From Turicimonas muris (GTDB taxonomy: Bacteria; Pseudomonadota; Gammaproteobacteria; Burkholderiales; Burkholderiaceae_F), in contig NZ_NHMP01000002.1 of the NCBI RefSeq assembly GCF_002221595.1, positions 186,001-250,000 on the forward strand: a DNA stretch of 64,000 nucleotides, given 5' to 3'. Below the pieces are notes generated by a model. It made no database searches. It was given only the letters and a program-made list of their open reading frames with translations, and had not been told where the DNA came from. Shown here in pieces: positions 1 to 7,886 of the stretch; within the stretch, counting starts at the first letter, position 1; every line of letters starts with the position of its first letter. Position numbers and translations under genes: made by a program.

Positions 1-54
1 GCTCGTCAAGATTGATAAGAATTTCCGAGCATCGAAAGATGCAGAACAAGTTAA

Positions 55-172
55 AGCCCGGAGGCCATAGCAGGGTGGAACCACTCCTTCCCATCCCGAA
101 CAGGACAGTGAAACGCCTCCACGCCGATGATAGTGAGTTGTATTTCTTGCGAAAGTAGGTAGCCTCCGGGCT
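55..172 (+). rRNA. rrf: 5S ribosomal RNA
   Basis: The sequence has the usual 5S layout. The ends pair (GCCCGGAGGC at the 5' side with GCCTCCGGGC at the 3' side), and inside lie the conserved loop sequence CCATCCCGAACAG and a central GAAACGCC block. Length is about 118 nt, as expected. The 54 bases upstream contain a GCTCG/CGAGC hairpin and are probably the 23S-5S spacer, so the window starts at the 3' end of an rRNA operon. Exact ends are uncertain by 1-3 nt. Confidence 0.95.
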
Positions 173-189
173 CAATTATTTAAAACAGA

Positions 190-221
190 CCCTCGAAGTC
201 ATTACGGCTCCGAGGGTTTTG
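190..221. terminator. Rho-independent terminator of the rRNA operon
   Basis: CCCTCG pairs with CGAGGG across a 15-nt loop and is followed by TTTTG on the plus strand. On the minus strand the stem is followed by a looser T-rich stretch, so it may also end the minus-strand gene whose stop lies at 239. Confidence 0.75.
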
Positions 222-238
222 TCCTTCTTGAAGAACAA

Positions 239-1006
239 TTATATTTTGCGTTTTCTCAGGATTTTTTGGATTTCATGCTTTTCTGTGTCAATCTTGTCCG
301 GATTGGTTTTTGCACTTAAATCCTCTTTTTTCTTTTTGCCCAAGAAATAAGCGATTCTTTCAGCATTTGCGCCGGACGGATGTGGAATCTGAGGCAGCAA
401 ATTTTTTTCGTATTCGGTTCCTTTTAAGACTTTCTGAAGATAGTTGCTTACCTTTGGACCAAGAGGCAAAAGGAGAGCTTCTGGAGCCTTTTCTATTTCT
501 TCAATGGTTAATGGTGCAGCAAAGCTGAAAAGTGAGGATTTCGGCTTTATATCGTTGCCAAAATTCGTTTCTTTTCCGTCTTGGATGAGGAAGGTTGGAT
601 ATCGTATGGCGGAGGTCAGGTTTCCGAGATCTACATGTTTGTCAAATAAACCTGCAGTTGATTCAATTCCAAGATAATCGGCCAAACCTATATGGTCCAT
701 CATGGTCACCAAGTTTTTACGCATTCCGCCACTAAAACTTCCAATTGGCTTGCATTTCTTCTGAATTTCTTCATCGGATAAACCTAATCGGATAAGGCGT
801 TTTGCTTCAATAAGCATATTTTCCATTTGTTGTTCGCCTGGCGTAATGCCGATGACGAATAATTTCGCTTTCGGATTTACGTAGTCAAATGGTGCATAGT
901 AGATTCTCTGTCCACTACAATCTTTAACGAGAAGATTGTCTCTATCTTTAACATCGGTAAAGTTTGCGATTGCTTCTTTGTATTGAGAAAAGAGAGATTG
1001 TTTCAT
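239..1006 (-). CDS. Uracil-DNA-glycosylase-superfamily-like protein
   Basis: 255-aa cytosolic protein with no signal peptide or membrane segment. Residues around 48-58 (LFVIGITPGEQ) resemble the water-activating motif 1 of the UDG superfamily. The segment near 205-220 (PQIPHPSGANAERI) resembles the DNA-minor-groove HPSG motif 2, preceded by LLLPLGPKV. The C-terminal 30 residues are strongly basic. A role in excising damaged bases is possible, but the motif 1 catalytic Asp/Asn is not obvious, so the activity is unproven and this is a fold-level call. The gene stands alone, with its start ATG at 1004-1006 and AGGACC-like purines just upstream. It lies between the rRNA operon and a degraded zone, which suggests accessory status. 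Confidence 0.5.
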   Translation of the reverse strand: MKQSLFSQYKEAIANFTDVKDRDNLLVKDCSGQRIYYAPFDYVNPKAKLFVIGITPGEQQMENMLIEAKRLIRLGLSDEEIQKKCKPIGSFSGGMRKNLVTMMDHIGLADYLGIESTAGLFDKHVDLGNLTSAIRYPTFLIQDGKETNFGNDIKPKSSLFSFAAPLTIEEIEKAPEALLLPLGPKVSNYLQKVLKGTEYEKNLLPQIPHPSGANAERIAYFLGKKKKEDLSAKTNPDKIDTEKHEIQKILRKRKI

Positions 1007-1141
1007 CTGAGGTCCTTATATTTCTTGAAGATGAGATGATTTTTTCATCTCTAACGCCATTTTTTGGCGCACCAATTCGTTAGGAAAAATATAGTTAATA
1101 CTTCGGACGTCCTTTTTCTGATACTCTTTTAAAAAAGTCTG

Positions 1142-1607
1142 CTAGTTCATGAGGTTCTCTAGGGCCAATTTTTTTAGGGCTGCAGTGCGAATAACATCGA
1201 CTGTTCTTTTAGAAATATTAAGCCTAGAGGCAATTAAAACAGATGTAAGTCCTTCTGCTACGAGTCTGCACACATCTTCCTCCCGAGGTGTTAGAGAGGC
1301 TAGGATGTGCCGTTCATGAATCATGTCCGTCGCCCCAGCCCTGGCTTGTCTATCTTTCTTTATTGCCCGTTCTATAGCTGGAAGAAAAGTTTCTTGTTTT
1401 ATTGGTTTTTGAAGAAAGTCACAGGCCCCTTCTCTCATTGTTTGCACCGCCATGTCAATATCTCCATGTCCAGTAAGAAAAGACAAGGCATACCCAGCTC
1501 ATTTAACCTTTCTTGAAGTTGAAGGTCTGACATCTTCGGCGTCTTTACGTCTAGTACAATGCAGCCGATGCGGCTAGGGGCATCCTCCATTAAAAACTCT
1601 TCTGCGC
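1142..1607 (-). pseudogene. FixJ/TtrR-type response regulator, frameshifted and 5'-truncated
   Basis: The minus strand encodes the end of a receiver domain (TGHGDIDMAV, then the FLQKPI switch-lysine segment) and a LuxR-type helix-turn-helix (LTPREEDVCRLVAEG ... SKRTVD). The upstream part of the receiver (GCIVLDVKTPKMSD, which carries the phospho-acceptor Asp) is in another frame. The two frames join at about 1486-1490, between GMP and LSFLTG, where one base appears to be missing. The N-terminal ~45 residues are gone: near 1607 the sequence changes to a dpaL remnant on the opposite strand. It is closely similar to the intact regulators at 29325 and 54005, so it is a decayed paralogue that has lost its kinase. 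Confidence 0.8.
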
Positions 1608-1856
1608 TTCCGGATTATTTAGCAGCAGAAGCTATGCGCAATTGACGGAGACCAGCCTATCGTTGCCGGAGAAAGCGCTGTGGCAGGAGTTGCGGCTCTC
1701 ATTGAAATAATGACGGATCCTCGTTTTGAGAAGCAGTGTCAAGCGATGGGGCTTGATAAGAATGCAAAGGTGCTGTGCATTTCGACTGAAGGCGACACCG
1801 ATAAGGCTAATTATCAAAGAATCATGGAAGGAGCATATCCAAGGCAAGAGTCGTAA
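1608..1856 (+). pseudogene. dpaL: Diaminopropionate ammonia-lyase, C-terminal remnant
   Basis: The plus strand reads LPDYLAAEAMRN, then after a frame change (1641 onward) DGDQPIVAGESAVAGVAA and MGLDKNAKVLCISTEGDT, ending at a TAA at 1854-1856. This matches the C-terminal end of PLP-dependent diaminopropionate ammonia-lyases (the GESGAVG segment and the terminal FSTEGDTD motif), which split 2,3-diaminopropionate into pyruvate and ammonia. The PLP lysine and the N-terminal three quarters are missing, and several residues are lost at the frame change. The gene is non-functional. Family assignment rests on recall of these motifs. Confidence 0.7.
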
Positions 1857-1892
1857 ACAACTTCAAAACTGAAAGTAGAGAGAAACCATTAT

Positions 1893-1941
1893 CGGGAAGC
1901 ATACTTCTGCTCGGAGTCAGGAAAATGCTTCTCGTTTTTTC
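1893..1941 (+). terminator. Rho-independent terminator of the dpaL remnant
   Basis: CGGGAAGCAT (1893-1902) pairs with ATGCTTCTCG (1925-1934) and is followed by six Ts and a T-rich tail. It lies 37 bases after the dpaL stop. Confidence 0.7.
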
Positions 1942-1988
1942 TTTTGAATCTGCACCAATCGTTCAAATTCTACGTATCCGGGCATGAT

Positions 1989-2013
1989 AAAGTCCGCAAA
2001 AAGTGCGGACCTT
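1989..2013 (-). terminator. Hairpin, probable terminator of the cytochrome b remnant
   Basis: AGTCCGCA (1991-1998) and TGCGGACC (2004-2011) form a tight hairpin. On the minus strand it is followed by TTTAT. It lies downstream of the minus-strand cytochrome b fragment. The short T tract makes the call moderate. Confidence 0.45.
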
Positions 2014-2142
2014 GTTAATCAGGCGTGTGAGGTGACCTTGAGTTTGCTTGAAGTGACGTAACAGCATACCAGCTGTACCAACCTTTCAAGAAGGTGTGGA
2101 GATTGGATTTCAATCAGGAGCCGAAGAGAGACACTACAAAGG

Positions 2143-2409
2143 TTATTGATTAGGCGTCTTTCTGCCGTCTTCTACTTCGACCACATTCTTACCGTTCGTA
2201 ATTTCGACATCCGCTTAGTAGCCCCAGTGGTAGACGGCATCTGTTTCGCTTACTTTACCGTCACCGAACATTAAACGGACAGTACCGCGATACGGCGTGA
2301 AAATACCGAGGCCGAGGTAAGCATGAGCCATACCGAAAACAGCAATGAGAATAAAACACACTACGTGAGCGACCCTTGCCCAGACAATAGTAGAAGCACT
2401 CCACTCCAC
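2143..2409 (-). pseudogene. Formate-dehydrogenase-gamma-type cytochrome b, C-terminal remnant with an in-frame stop
   Basis: The minus strand reads a membrane helix (ARVAHVVCFILIAVFGMAHA) followed by YLGLGIFTPYRGTVRLMFGD and AVYHWGY. A TAA stop at 2215-2217 follows, after which the same frame continues for 23 codons (ADVEITNGKNVVEVEDGRK) to a second TAA at 2143-2145. The His in MAHAYLG is at the place of a heme ligand in the di-heme cytochrome b subunit of formate dehydrogenases. Most of the gene is missing at the N-terminus. The FDH-gamma label is by resemblance; another b-type quinol-oxidising subunit is possible. Confidence 0.5.
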
Positions 2410-2445
2410 GGCCCATCACCCTTCCGGTAAGAAACCGGTGCGAGA

Positions 2446-2613
2446 CATTGGATTTTTGAATTCAAAGTCGTACGTCCTGATGAAAGGGCAAAAATTAAAT
2501 TAGCGGAAGCTCTAGAAGAAATTAAGTCGAGAAACTACGATTCGGATAACATCTATAGTCACGTCAGACGAGTTGCTCTTTTGTTTCAGTATAGGAAAGC
2601 GAGAATTTGTTGA
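2446..2613 (+). pseudogene. AAA-ATPase-like / PD-(D/E)XK protein, C-terminal remnant
   Basis: An open stretch of 55 codons without a start reads HWIFEFKVVRPDERAK, then LAEALEEIKSRNY, then VRRVALLFQYRKARI before TGA at 2611-2613. The EFK core, the ALxQIK helix and the final VALVF strand are typical of the C-terminal nuclease-like domain in the AAA-ATPase-like / DUF1703 family common in gut bacteria. The rest of the protein is absent, so this is a fragment. Confidence 0.55.
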
Positions 2614-2788
2614 ACGGCAAGAGAGCTAAGTTTATAGGTCGAAGACATTCGAATCCCTCCGTGTTTCAGAGGCGTGTCCTTGAAGGACACGGAAAGAACC
2701 ATTGCTTCGTCAACTTTGTATTCCTCATAGACTAGTCTTGGGTCGGTTGGCAACCTTCTCAAAAGGAAGTTATCTTCACAAAGGAGGC

Positions 2789-3109
2789 CTAATCAGAAGG
2801 CAGATGCTTATGTAGGTCTCTTGCACAGAACATTACCCTGATTACAGAGACTTGTTTAGCTCTAAGGTCTACAGTGTATAGAACTACGTATTTGTCTACT
2901 GGCATAATTCTGAGATTGAGTTTTTTCCATGATTCGTCATCAAATGCCCTGTAGCGCTCTGGGTTAGTATTAAGAGATGAAATTTTTTGCACCAGATGCT
3001 GTAATTGGCCAGCAGCTGCTTGAGGAGCCAACAGTCCACAAGAAATATATTCGTATATATCAGACAAGTCTTTTTGGGCCTCAGGAGAAATCTCAATATC
3101 AAAAATCAT
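2789..3109 (-). CDS. ParE/RelE-family toxin
   Basis: 106-aa protein of the RelE/ParE superfamily. Its features are an N-terminal strand and helix (FDIEISPEAQKDLSDIYEYI), a central NPERYRAF segment, and the family-typical end MPVDKYVVLYTVD...VSVIRVMFCARD. The chosen start is the ATG at 3107-3109, overlapping the last 11 bases of the antitoxin gene, which is the usual coupled arrangement; a longer reading starting at 3136 has no better support. ParE members act on gyrase and RelE members cut ribosome-bound mRNA; the sequence alone does not decide between them. Confidence 0.8.
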   Translation of the reverse strand: MIFDIEISPEAQKDLSDIYEYISCGLLAPQAAAGQLQHLVQKISSLNTNPERYRAFDDESWKKLNLRIMPVDKYVVLYTVDLRAKQVSVIRVMFCARDLHKHLPSD

Positions 3110-3401
3110 ATTTTTTCCTGAGGTTTTCAAAAGCAATACTTGCAGGAATTCCTTTACCTTCCTGAATTTGTCTATAACCTTTTTCTAATTCAGCATTAAG
3201 TTGGTCTGCAGAAAGTTCTCCCATATCTAAAGGCCGTTTTGCTAGCTTTAACTCAAATGGAAGGCCATTGTGCAGAATAATCTGTTTGTAGAACATGGTA
3301 ATAGCACTAGAGGCAGATATACCTAAGGCCGAAAGAATTGCTTCGGCATGCTCTTTGGTATCAGGTTCAATGCGAGTAAAGAGAGTTGCTGTTTTAGCCA
3401 T
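3099..3401 (-). CDS. RelB/DinJ-family antitoxin
   Basis: 100-aa protein with the ribbon-helix-helix N-terminus of RelB/DinJ antitoxins (TATLFTRIEPDTKEHAEAIL, then LGISASSAITMFYKQI) and the NGLPFELKL segment. The C-terminal part should bind and neutralise the toxin encoded immediately downstream, with which it overlaps by 11 bases. A perfect 12-base palindrome about 50 bases upstream (3453-3464) is a likely autoregulatory operator. Confidence 0.85.
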   Translation of the reverse strand: MAKTATLFTRIEPDTKEHAEAILSALGISASSAITMFYKQIILHNGLPFELKLAKRPLDMGELSADQLNAELEKGYRQIQEGKGIPASIAFENLRKKYDF

Positions 3402-3452
3402 CAGACAGTTCCTTCATAAATGGTTTTATTTCCCGATGCGTATTTTACCCGT

Positions 3453-3464
3453 ATGTATATACAT
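3453..3464. promoter_or_regulatory. Palindromic operator candidate of the toxin-antitoxin operon
   Basis: ATGTATATACAT is a perfect 12-base palindrome located 52 bases upstream of the antitoxin ATG. RelB/DinJ ribbon-helix-helix proteins bind short palindromes in their own promoters, so autoregulation is inferred from position and symmetry. Confidence 0.5.
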
Positions 3465-3604
3465 TGAATAGCGACCTGCATAAATTGACTGGCAAAATGA
3501 GCAATTGATAAGAACTCGGATAACCGGTTTTTAATGGAAGAGAACGCTGCAGAGCCAAATCTTTCCTCGATACTTGATGCGTTTTATAACCAGATGAATA
3601 GATT

Positions 3605-3638
3605 AAGAGAGGTCGCTTTGAGGAAGCGGCCTCTCTTA
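3605..3638 (-). terminator. Strong hairpin after the SLC13 transporter gene
   Basis: AAGAGAGGTCGCTT pairs with AAGCGGCCTCTCTT with one wobble, giving a 14-bp stem 10 bases beyond the minus-strand stop. The T tract on the minus strand is poor (TTAATCT), so efficiency is uncertain. Confidence 0.55.
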
Positions 3639-3647
3639 ATAAATAAT

Positions 3648-5168
3648 TTAGAAGAATCCTGGTGTAATGCCAAGCCACTTGAAGTAAGTAGCGCCGGCCA
3701 ACAAAAGCCCAGCCCAGTACAGCAGAGACATTACAAAACCGTAGTAGAACGATTCCCCCATGGTGTATTTGTTAGTGCCGTACAGCATGGCATTTGGTTT
3801 TGCATTAAACGGCAGGCTCCAGCATACGTTGATGCAAAGAGCAACAGGAATTGCCAAGGATAAGATGTCAATCTTCAGCTCCTGTGCGATGCCAATCACG
3901 ATAGGCATGAAGATGATGGTGCGCATATTCTTGCTTTGGAAAATAAAGTGACTGGCAATAAATATGCCGGTCAGAAGAGCATAAAGCGAGAAATAGCTCA
4001 TGGAAGCAAGACCAAGCGTGTCCATCATGGCCTTAGTCAGCGTGTCCATTAACTTCGTTGTAGTTAAGCCTGCACCGAGAGCGTAAGCACCTGCCGAGAA
4101 AATCATCAGATGCCAAGGAACATCAACGTCATTCCAATTTAAGAGTTTGAATTGAGGAGTGAGCATGATGACTGCGCCGGCCATGGCAACGACAGTGGCA
4201 TTAAGCCCGTGAATTTTATCGGTGGCCCACACTAAAAGCACTAATCCGAAAACAATGATGGCTTTGAGCTCATTGAGTTTAACCGGACCCAGATCCTCGT
4301 AGGCCTTCTTAAGAGACTCCATACCTCCTTCAAGTTTCGGAAGAGTATCCTCTTTCGAGACTGGAAAAATGAATCTCATGCCGAGAGCGTAGCCGATAAT
4401 GCCAAAACCGATGACCAAAGGAAGGCCAGCCATCAACCAATCAAAATAATAAATTGTGCAGCCGGCACCAGCTAAGAGTGCAATTGCAAGCAGGTTAGCG
4501 CCTGAGCCTGTCATAAATGCATTGCAGCTGGCATTAATCATAACCAGGTTGTACAGCACTAAGTTTCTGGAGAAATTATTGGTTTTATCGGTGCCTGGAG
4601 CTCCGTAAACGGCAGAAATCACCATGAAGAGCGGCATCATCAAAGCGGCTTTAGCCGCGGTCGCATTAATGAAAGCTGCCAAGATCACATTGATTCCTAG
4701 AAATGTCAGGAATATTGCAGAAGCATTTTTTCCAAATCGGAGAATCAACCACAAAGCGACTCGCTTGACGAGCTGAGTTTTTACTAAAGCACTGGCTAAA
4801 ATAAATGCCGCAACGTTCAACCAAATAACCGGATCGCCCAAGGTTGCCATTGCCGGCTTCGCTTTAAGTATTCCGGTTAGAACCAGTCCACAAATCAAGA
4901 TCATGGAGGTGACATAGTTAGGAACCGTTTCGCTAATCCAGAGAAACAGCGATGTCGCAAAGAGGGCGAACATAATCTGTTGTTTGTCATTAAGGATTGG
5001 AATCGGAATGAAGTAAGCCAAAAGCACATATATGGCCACCGCAATAGGCAGCCCCCAACTCTTAAAGAATTCACCGACTTTTGTTAATTGTTTCTTCGGA
5101 AGCTTATTCAAAGAATAAGCATTCAAATCCAGAGGATCAAAGTTTTGCTGGCTGGTATTTGTAGTCAT
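3648..5168 (-). CDS. SLC13/DASS-family anion (dicarboxylate) transporter
   Basis: 506-aa inner-membrane protein with an N-terminal cytosolic lead of ~30 residues and about a dozen hydrophobic segments. The segment FINATAAKAALMMPL fits the first SNT-type substrate/Na+ motif, and MTGSGANLLAIALLAG is in the position of the family's second sodium-binding region. DASS/CitT-type proteins carry di- or tricarboxylates or sulfate in symport with Na+ or in exchange. A dicarboxylate is the most likely cargo given the organic-acid theme of the window, but it cannot be fixed from sequence. It follows the two CYTH genes on the same strand, 58 bases after the second, so it may share their transcript. Confidence 0.8.
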   Translation of the reverse strand: MTTNTSQQNFDPLDLNAYSLNKLPKKQLTKVGEFFKSWGLPIAVAIYVLLAYFIPIPILNDKQQIMFALFATSLFLWISETVPNYVTSMILICGLVLTGILKAKPAMATLGDPVIWLNVAAFILASALVKTQLVKRVALWLILRFGKNASAIFLTFLGINVILAAFINATAAKAALMMPLFMVISAVYGAPGTDKTNNFSRNLVLYNLVMINASCNAFMTGSGANLLAIALLAGAGCTIYYFDWLMAGLPLVIGFGIIGYALGMRFIFPVSKEDTLPKLEGGMESLKKAYEDLGPVKLNELKAIIVFGLVLLVWATDKIHGLNATVVAMAGAVIMLTPQFKLLNWNDVDVPWHLMIFSAGAYALGAGLTTTKLMDTLTKAMMDTLGLASMSYFSLYALLTGIFIASHFIFQSKNMRTIIFMPIVIGIAQELKIDILSLAIPVALCINVCWSLPFNAKPNAMLYGTNKYTMGESFYYGFVMSLLYWAGLLLAGATYFKWLGITPGFF

Positions 5169-5226
5169 ATTCTTTAAGGCGGTATTTCACCGCCTCCCTT
5201 TTCAGTCCACCCTAAACACGGAAGGT

Positions 5227-5865
5227 TCAGACCATTCCAAGTACTTGTTTAGCGGCCTTAAGATAGTTTGTATTCGGAAGTTCAGAGATTCCTAAAGCTT
5301 CCGAAGCTGTCTTCATGCTTTCGTAGTTCTCGCTTTCGCAGCAGGCGGTTTCAACCATTGCGCCGTTGAACCATACCTTGGCGTATTCGCAGATAACGCC
5401 GTTAACGGAAAAACCAAAGCGTTTCTTTTCGACCACAACTACAGCCAATTCGCTGTTCTTGCGGGCGATGTCTACGAATTCTTCAAGCGTGTATGTTTCT
5501 TGAGTAAGAGGAATTTCAACCTTCAGATGAGAAAGGATAACTTCGAGTTCTTCCTTTTTGACAGGGAAGCGGAACTTGCCGCGAGGTTGGAAGATTTCAT
5601 AACCTTCCGGAGTTTCGCCGACCTTGGTCTTGATATCGAGCAAACCGTCACGGACTTTCACATTGGCATCATTGGTATTTCTTGACAAGAAATAGGTCTC
5701 AGCCGGCATAACGCGGGCGGCGTAAAGCGTAGCTTTGCACTGCCACATATGCTCTTGCACGCCTTTGATGATGTCTTTGCCAAAAACGCGGAACTCGGCT
5801 CTAGGAACGATCTTTGAAGCCTCTTCTGCACTAATTGCTTGATTCTTTTCATAAGGATTGACCAT
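5227..5865 (-). CDS. CYTH-like protein lacking the ExExK signature
   Basis: 212-aa cytosolic protein. The middle (AETYFLSRNTNDANVKVR, then DGLLDIKTKVGE) and the later VVVVEKKRFGFSVNGVICEY ... VETACCESEN segments follow the strand pattern of the CYTH/triphosphate-tunnel fold. The N-terminal signature is not ExExK, however, but reads AEFRVFGKD, so the metal-triphosphate site is probably altered. It starts 9 bases after the stop of an authentic CYTH gene, suggesting translational coupling and a joint role. No specific function is claimed. Confidence 0.55.
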   Translation of the reverse strand: MVNPYEKNQAISAEEASKIVPRAEFRVFGKDIIKGVQEHMWQCKATLYAARVMPAETYFLSRNTNDANVKVRDGLLDIKTKVGETPEGYEIFQPRGKFRFPVKKEELEVILSHLKVEIPLTQETYTLEEFVDIARKNSELAVVVVEKKRFGFSVNGVICEYAKVWFNGAMVETACCESENYESMKTASEALGISELPNTNYLKAAKQVLGMV

Positions 5866-5874
5866 GACGTTCTC

Positions 5875-6348
5875 CTACTTGTCCCAAGTTGTGAAAGGAT
5901 GTGCAACTAAGTTTGAGTTGAAATAGCGGGGATCGGAAGAGACTTCTTCGCCAAGCCAAGCCGGTTTTTCAAACGGTGTTTCTTCGGAAGGCAGTTCAAT
6001 CTCAGCCACAACTAAACCTTCGTTGACGCCATGGAATTCGTCGATTTCCCAGGTCAAGCCATTTCCTGCAGGGATCTTGTATCGAGTTTTTTCAATGATG
6101 GGCTTTTCGGCTAAATCATCGAGCATTTTTACGCAATCGGCATGAGGAATGGGATATTCGAATTCAAGACGAGTGCAGCTGACGGTCAAACCCTTGATAG
6201 TGAGAAAAGCTTTGTCATCAATTGTGCGGATTCGGACGGTTCTTTCTTTTGCGCTGTTGAGATAACCTTGACGGTAAAGAGTTCCGACAGCACCTTTCTT
6301 CCATTCATCGCCGATAACTAAAAATTTTCTTTCAATCTCTTTTGCCAC
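5875..6348 (-). CDS. CYTH-domain triphosphate-tunnel protein
   Basis: 157-aa protein with the ExExK hallmark at the very N-terminus (EIERKFLV). It is followed by YRQGYLN, the arginine-lysine pairs RTVRIRTIDDKAFLTIKG, LEFEYPIP, KTRYKIP, WEIDEFHG and VAEIELPSEE, covering nearly the complete single-domain CYTH fold. Family members hydrolyse inorganic or thiamine triphosphate or, more rarely, make cAMP (CyaB class IV). The short single-domain form resembles the CYTH phosphatases more than YgiF. Its ATG has AAGGAG upstream. It leads a short minus-strand run with a degenerate paralogue and an SLC13 transporter. Confidence 0.85.
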   Translation of the reverse strand: MAKEIERKFLVIGDEWKKGAVGTLYRQGYLNSAKERTVRIRTIDDKAFLTIKGLTVSCTRLEFEYPIPHADCVKMLDDLAEKPIIEKTRYKIPAGNGLTWEIDEFHGVNEGLVVAEIELPSEETPFEKPAWLGEEVSSDPRYFNSNLVAHPFTTWDK

Positions 6349-6471
6349 TTTTGTCTCCTTCGAGTGTCGGTGAGTTACTAAGTTTGGATAGGAACATTGT
6401 GGATCCTCAGTAGCAAAAAGGAAAATTATTAATTCATATAAGACCTATAAGCTAATCTTATGAAATGATAG

Positions 6472-7407
6472 CTAATCAGTTCTAGAAGTTTTGTTTTTTA
6501 ACAATGAAATAAACTGAAAAGCTGCCGGAGATAAGTCTTGGTTTGGATTAATGCCCAGAAAATAGTCGGCTGTGACGGAAAAGTTCTTTACATGAACTTC
6601 TAACAATTTCTCTTGCTTGATTTCTTCTTTAACAGCGACCAGCGGAAAGGCCGCCATGCCGATTCCGCTTTGGATTAAATGTTTTGAACTCTCAAGACTA
6701 TTGACTTCAATTAATGGTGCTGACAAGAATTCAGAAGCGCCCACTGATCCGAACCATTCTTCAATCTTGGAACGCATTCTGCTACCTCTTTGACGCATAA
6801 CCAAATAGTTCTTGCCGAACTCTTCCGGAGTAATGGCTTTTTTAAGAGCTGCAAGAGGAAAAGTAGGTGAGCACACGCAAACGTATGGCTCTTTGGACAA
6901 AAGTTCCTGATGGCAGTTTTTGAGGCCTTCCACATGCCGTGATAAAGCCAAATCAGCCGCACCTTTCTCCACCAATTCCGTGACATAGGCCGAGTCTCCC
7001 ATTTCTAACCGAATATTGATGAGAGGATACGTTTTGGAAAACTCAGCGATGATGTCAGGCAAAAAATAGTTGCCCATGACCGCACTTGCTGCGATCGTCA
7101 GCTCTCCGGTCTGCAGTTGATTGAGATCGTTGAAAACACTTTCAATTTCTTTAAATATACCGAATAGCCGTTGGGTGTGGTTAAAGAGAATTTTTCCTCT
7201 GGCAGTAAGGCGGATTTGGCGCTTGCCTCTGTCAAAAAGAGGATTCTTCAAAGCGTGTTCGAGGCCTTGTATTTGTTGAGATACCGCAGGTTGGCTCAGG
7301 AATAAAACTTTGGCGGCTTCGGTAAAACTTCCCAAACTAGCGACAACATGGAATGTTTTTAGATGCTCTAAATTCATCCGAGAAATGCCGGGAGCCGATT
7401 TAGCCAT
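6472..7407 (-). CDS. LysR-family transcriptional regulator
   Basis: 311 aa. Helix-turn-helix at residues ~13-72 (LKTFHVVASLGSFTEAAKVL, SQPAVSQQIQGLE, FDRGKRQIRLT), then a periplasmic-binding-like effector domain (ELTIAASAVMGNYFLPDIIAEF). The ATG at 7405-7407 is preceded by GAGG at good spacing; an alternative is the ATG ten codons later (MNLEHLK). The effector-domain opening resembles CysB/CbbR-like members, but the ligand is unknown. It lies 123 bases upstream of the CYTH-SLC13 run on the same strand and could control it. Confidence 0.88.
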   Translation of the reverse strand: MAKSAPGISRMNLEHLKTFHVVASLGSFTEAAKVLFLSQPAVSQQIQGLEHALKNPLFDRGKRQIRLTARGKILFNHTQRLFGIFKEIESVFNDLNQLQTGELTIAASAVMGNYFLPDIIAEFSKTYPLINIRLEMGDSAYVTELVEKGAADLALSRHVEGLKNCHQELLSKEPYVCVCSPTFPLAALKKAITPEEFGKNYLVMRQRGSRMRSKIEEWFGSVGASEFLSAPLIEVNSLESSKHLIQSGIGMAAFPLVAVKEEIKQEKLLEVHVKNFSVTADYFLGINPNQDLSPAAFQFISLLKNKTSRTD

Positions 7408-7490
7408 TTGGTTATGACCTCATAGTTGGGAGACACAGAAGCCGGACGTAGGTCTTGGGTATAAAACCAAGGAAAGAATGAGCGCGCATC

Positions 7491-7877
7491 TCAGTCTTTA
7501 GAATGATCGCTTCTGGTGGCGTTTCTAATTTTGCGTTTAATGTTCGGGCCGAGTCTTTCTAACGCATCAATAGTGTTGAATACGGTTGCTCTGCCTTTGA
7601 GAGAAAGTGTCCGGAACTTTTTAAGCAGAACGTCTTCTTCCACGCCGGGAATGTGGCGCTCATCAGCAATGATAAAAAGGATGTCGAAGCCGATGGCAAA
7701 AAGCCGCGGCATTCTGAAGATGCCGGGATCAGTTTCACCGGCCTCAAAACGTTGGTAGGTTTCGAGAGGAATACCGAGAAGCTGGGCAATCTGCAATTCT
7801 GTGTAGCCAAGTCTTTCTCTCTCGAAACGCAGCCGGTCTCCGATTTCTTTTTTCTGCTTGGTGCTGGTCAGCGCCAT
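7491..7877 (-). CDS. XRE-family helix-turn-helix regulator
   Basis: 128 aa. An N-terminal Cro/C1-type domain (IGDRLRFERERLGYTELQIAQLLGIP, split here over helix 1-2, then YQRFEAGETDPG) is followed by a short C-terminal region (LKKFRTLSLKGRATVFNTID) seen in small phage-type or housekeeping XRE regulators. It begins 9 bases after the ychF stop and probably shares its transcript. Target genes cannot be inferred. Confidence 0.8.
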   Translation of the reverse strand: MALTSTKQKKEIGDRLRFERERLGYTELQIAQLLGIPLETYQRFEAGETDPGIFRMPRLFAIGFDILFIIADERHIPGVEEDVLLKKFRTLSLKGRATVFNTIDALERLGPNIKRKIRNATRSDHSKD

Positions 7878-7886
7878 AAGAGTCTC

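Noticed and set aside
2680-2700. CGTGTCCTTGAAGGACACG palindrome
   Set aside because: No T tract follows and no gene end is nearby; it may be part of decayed DNA and has no assignable role.
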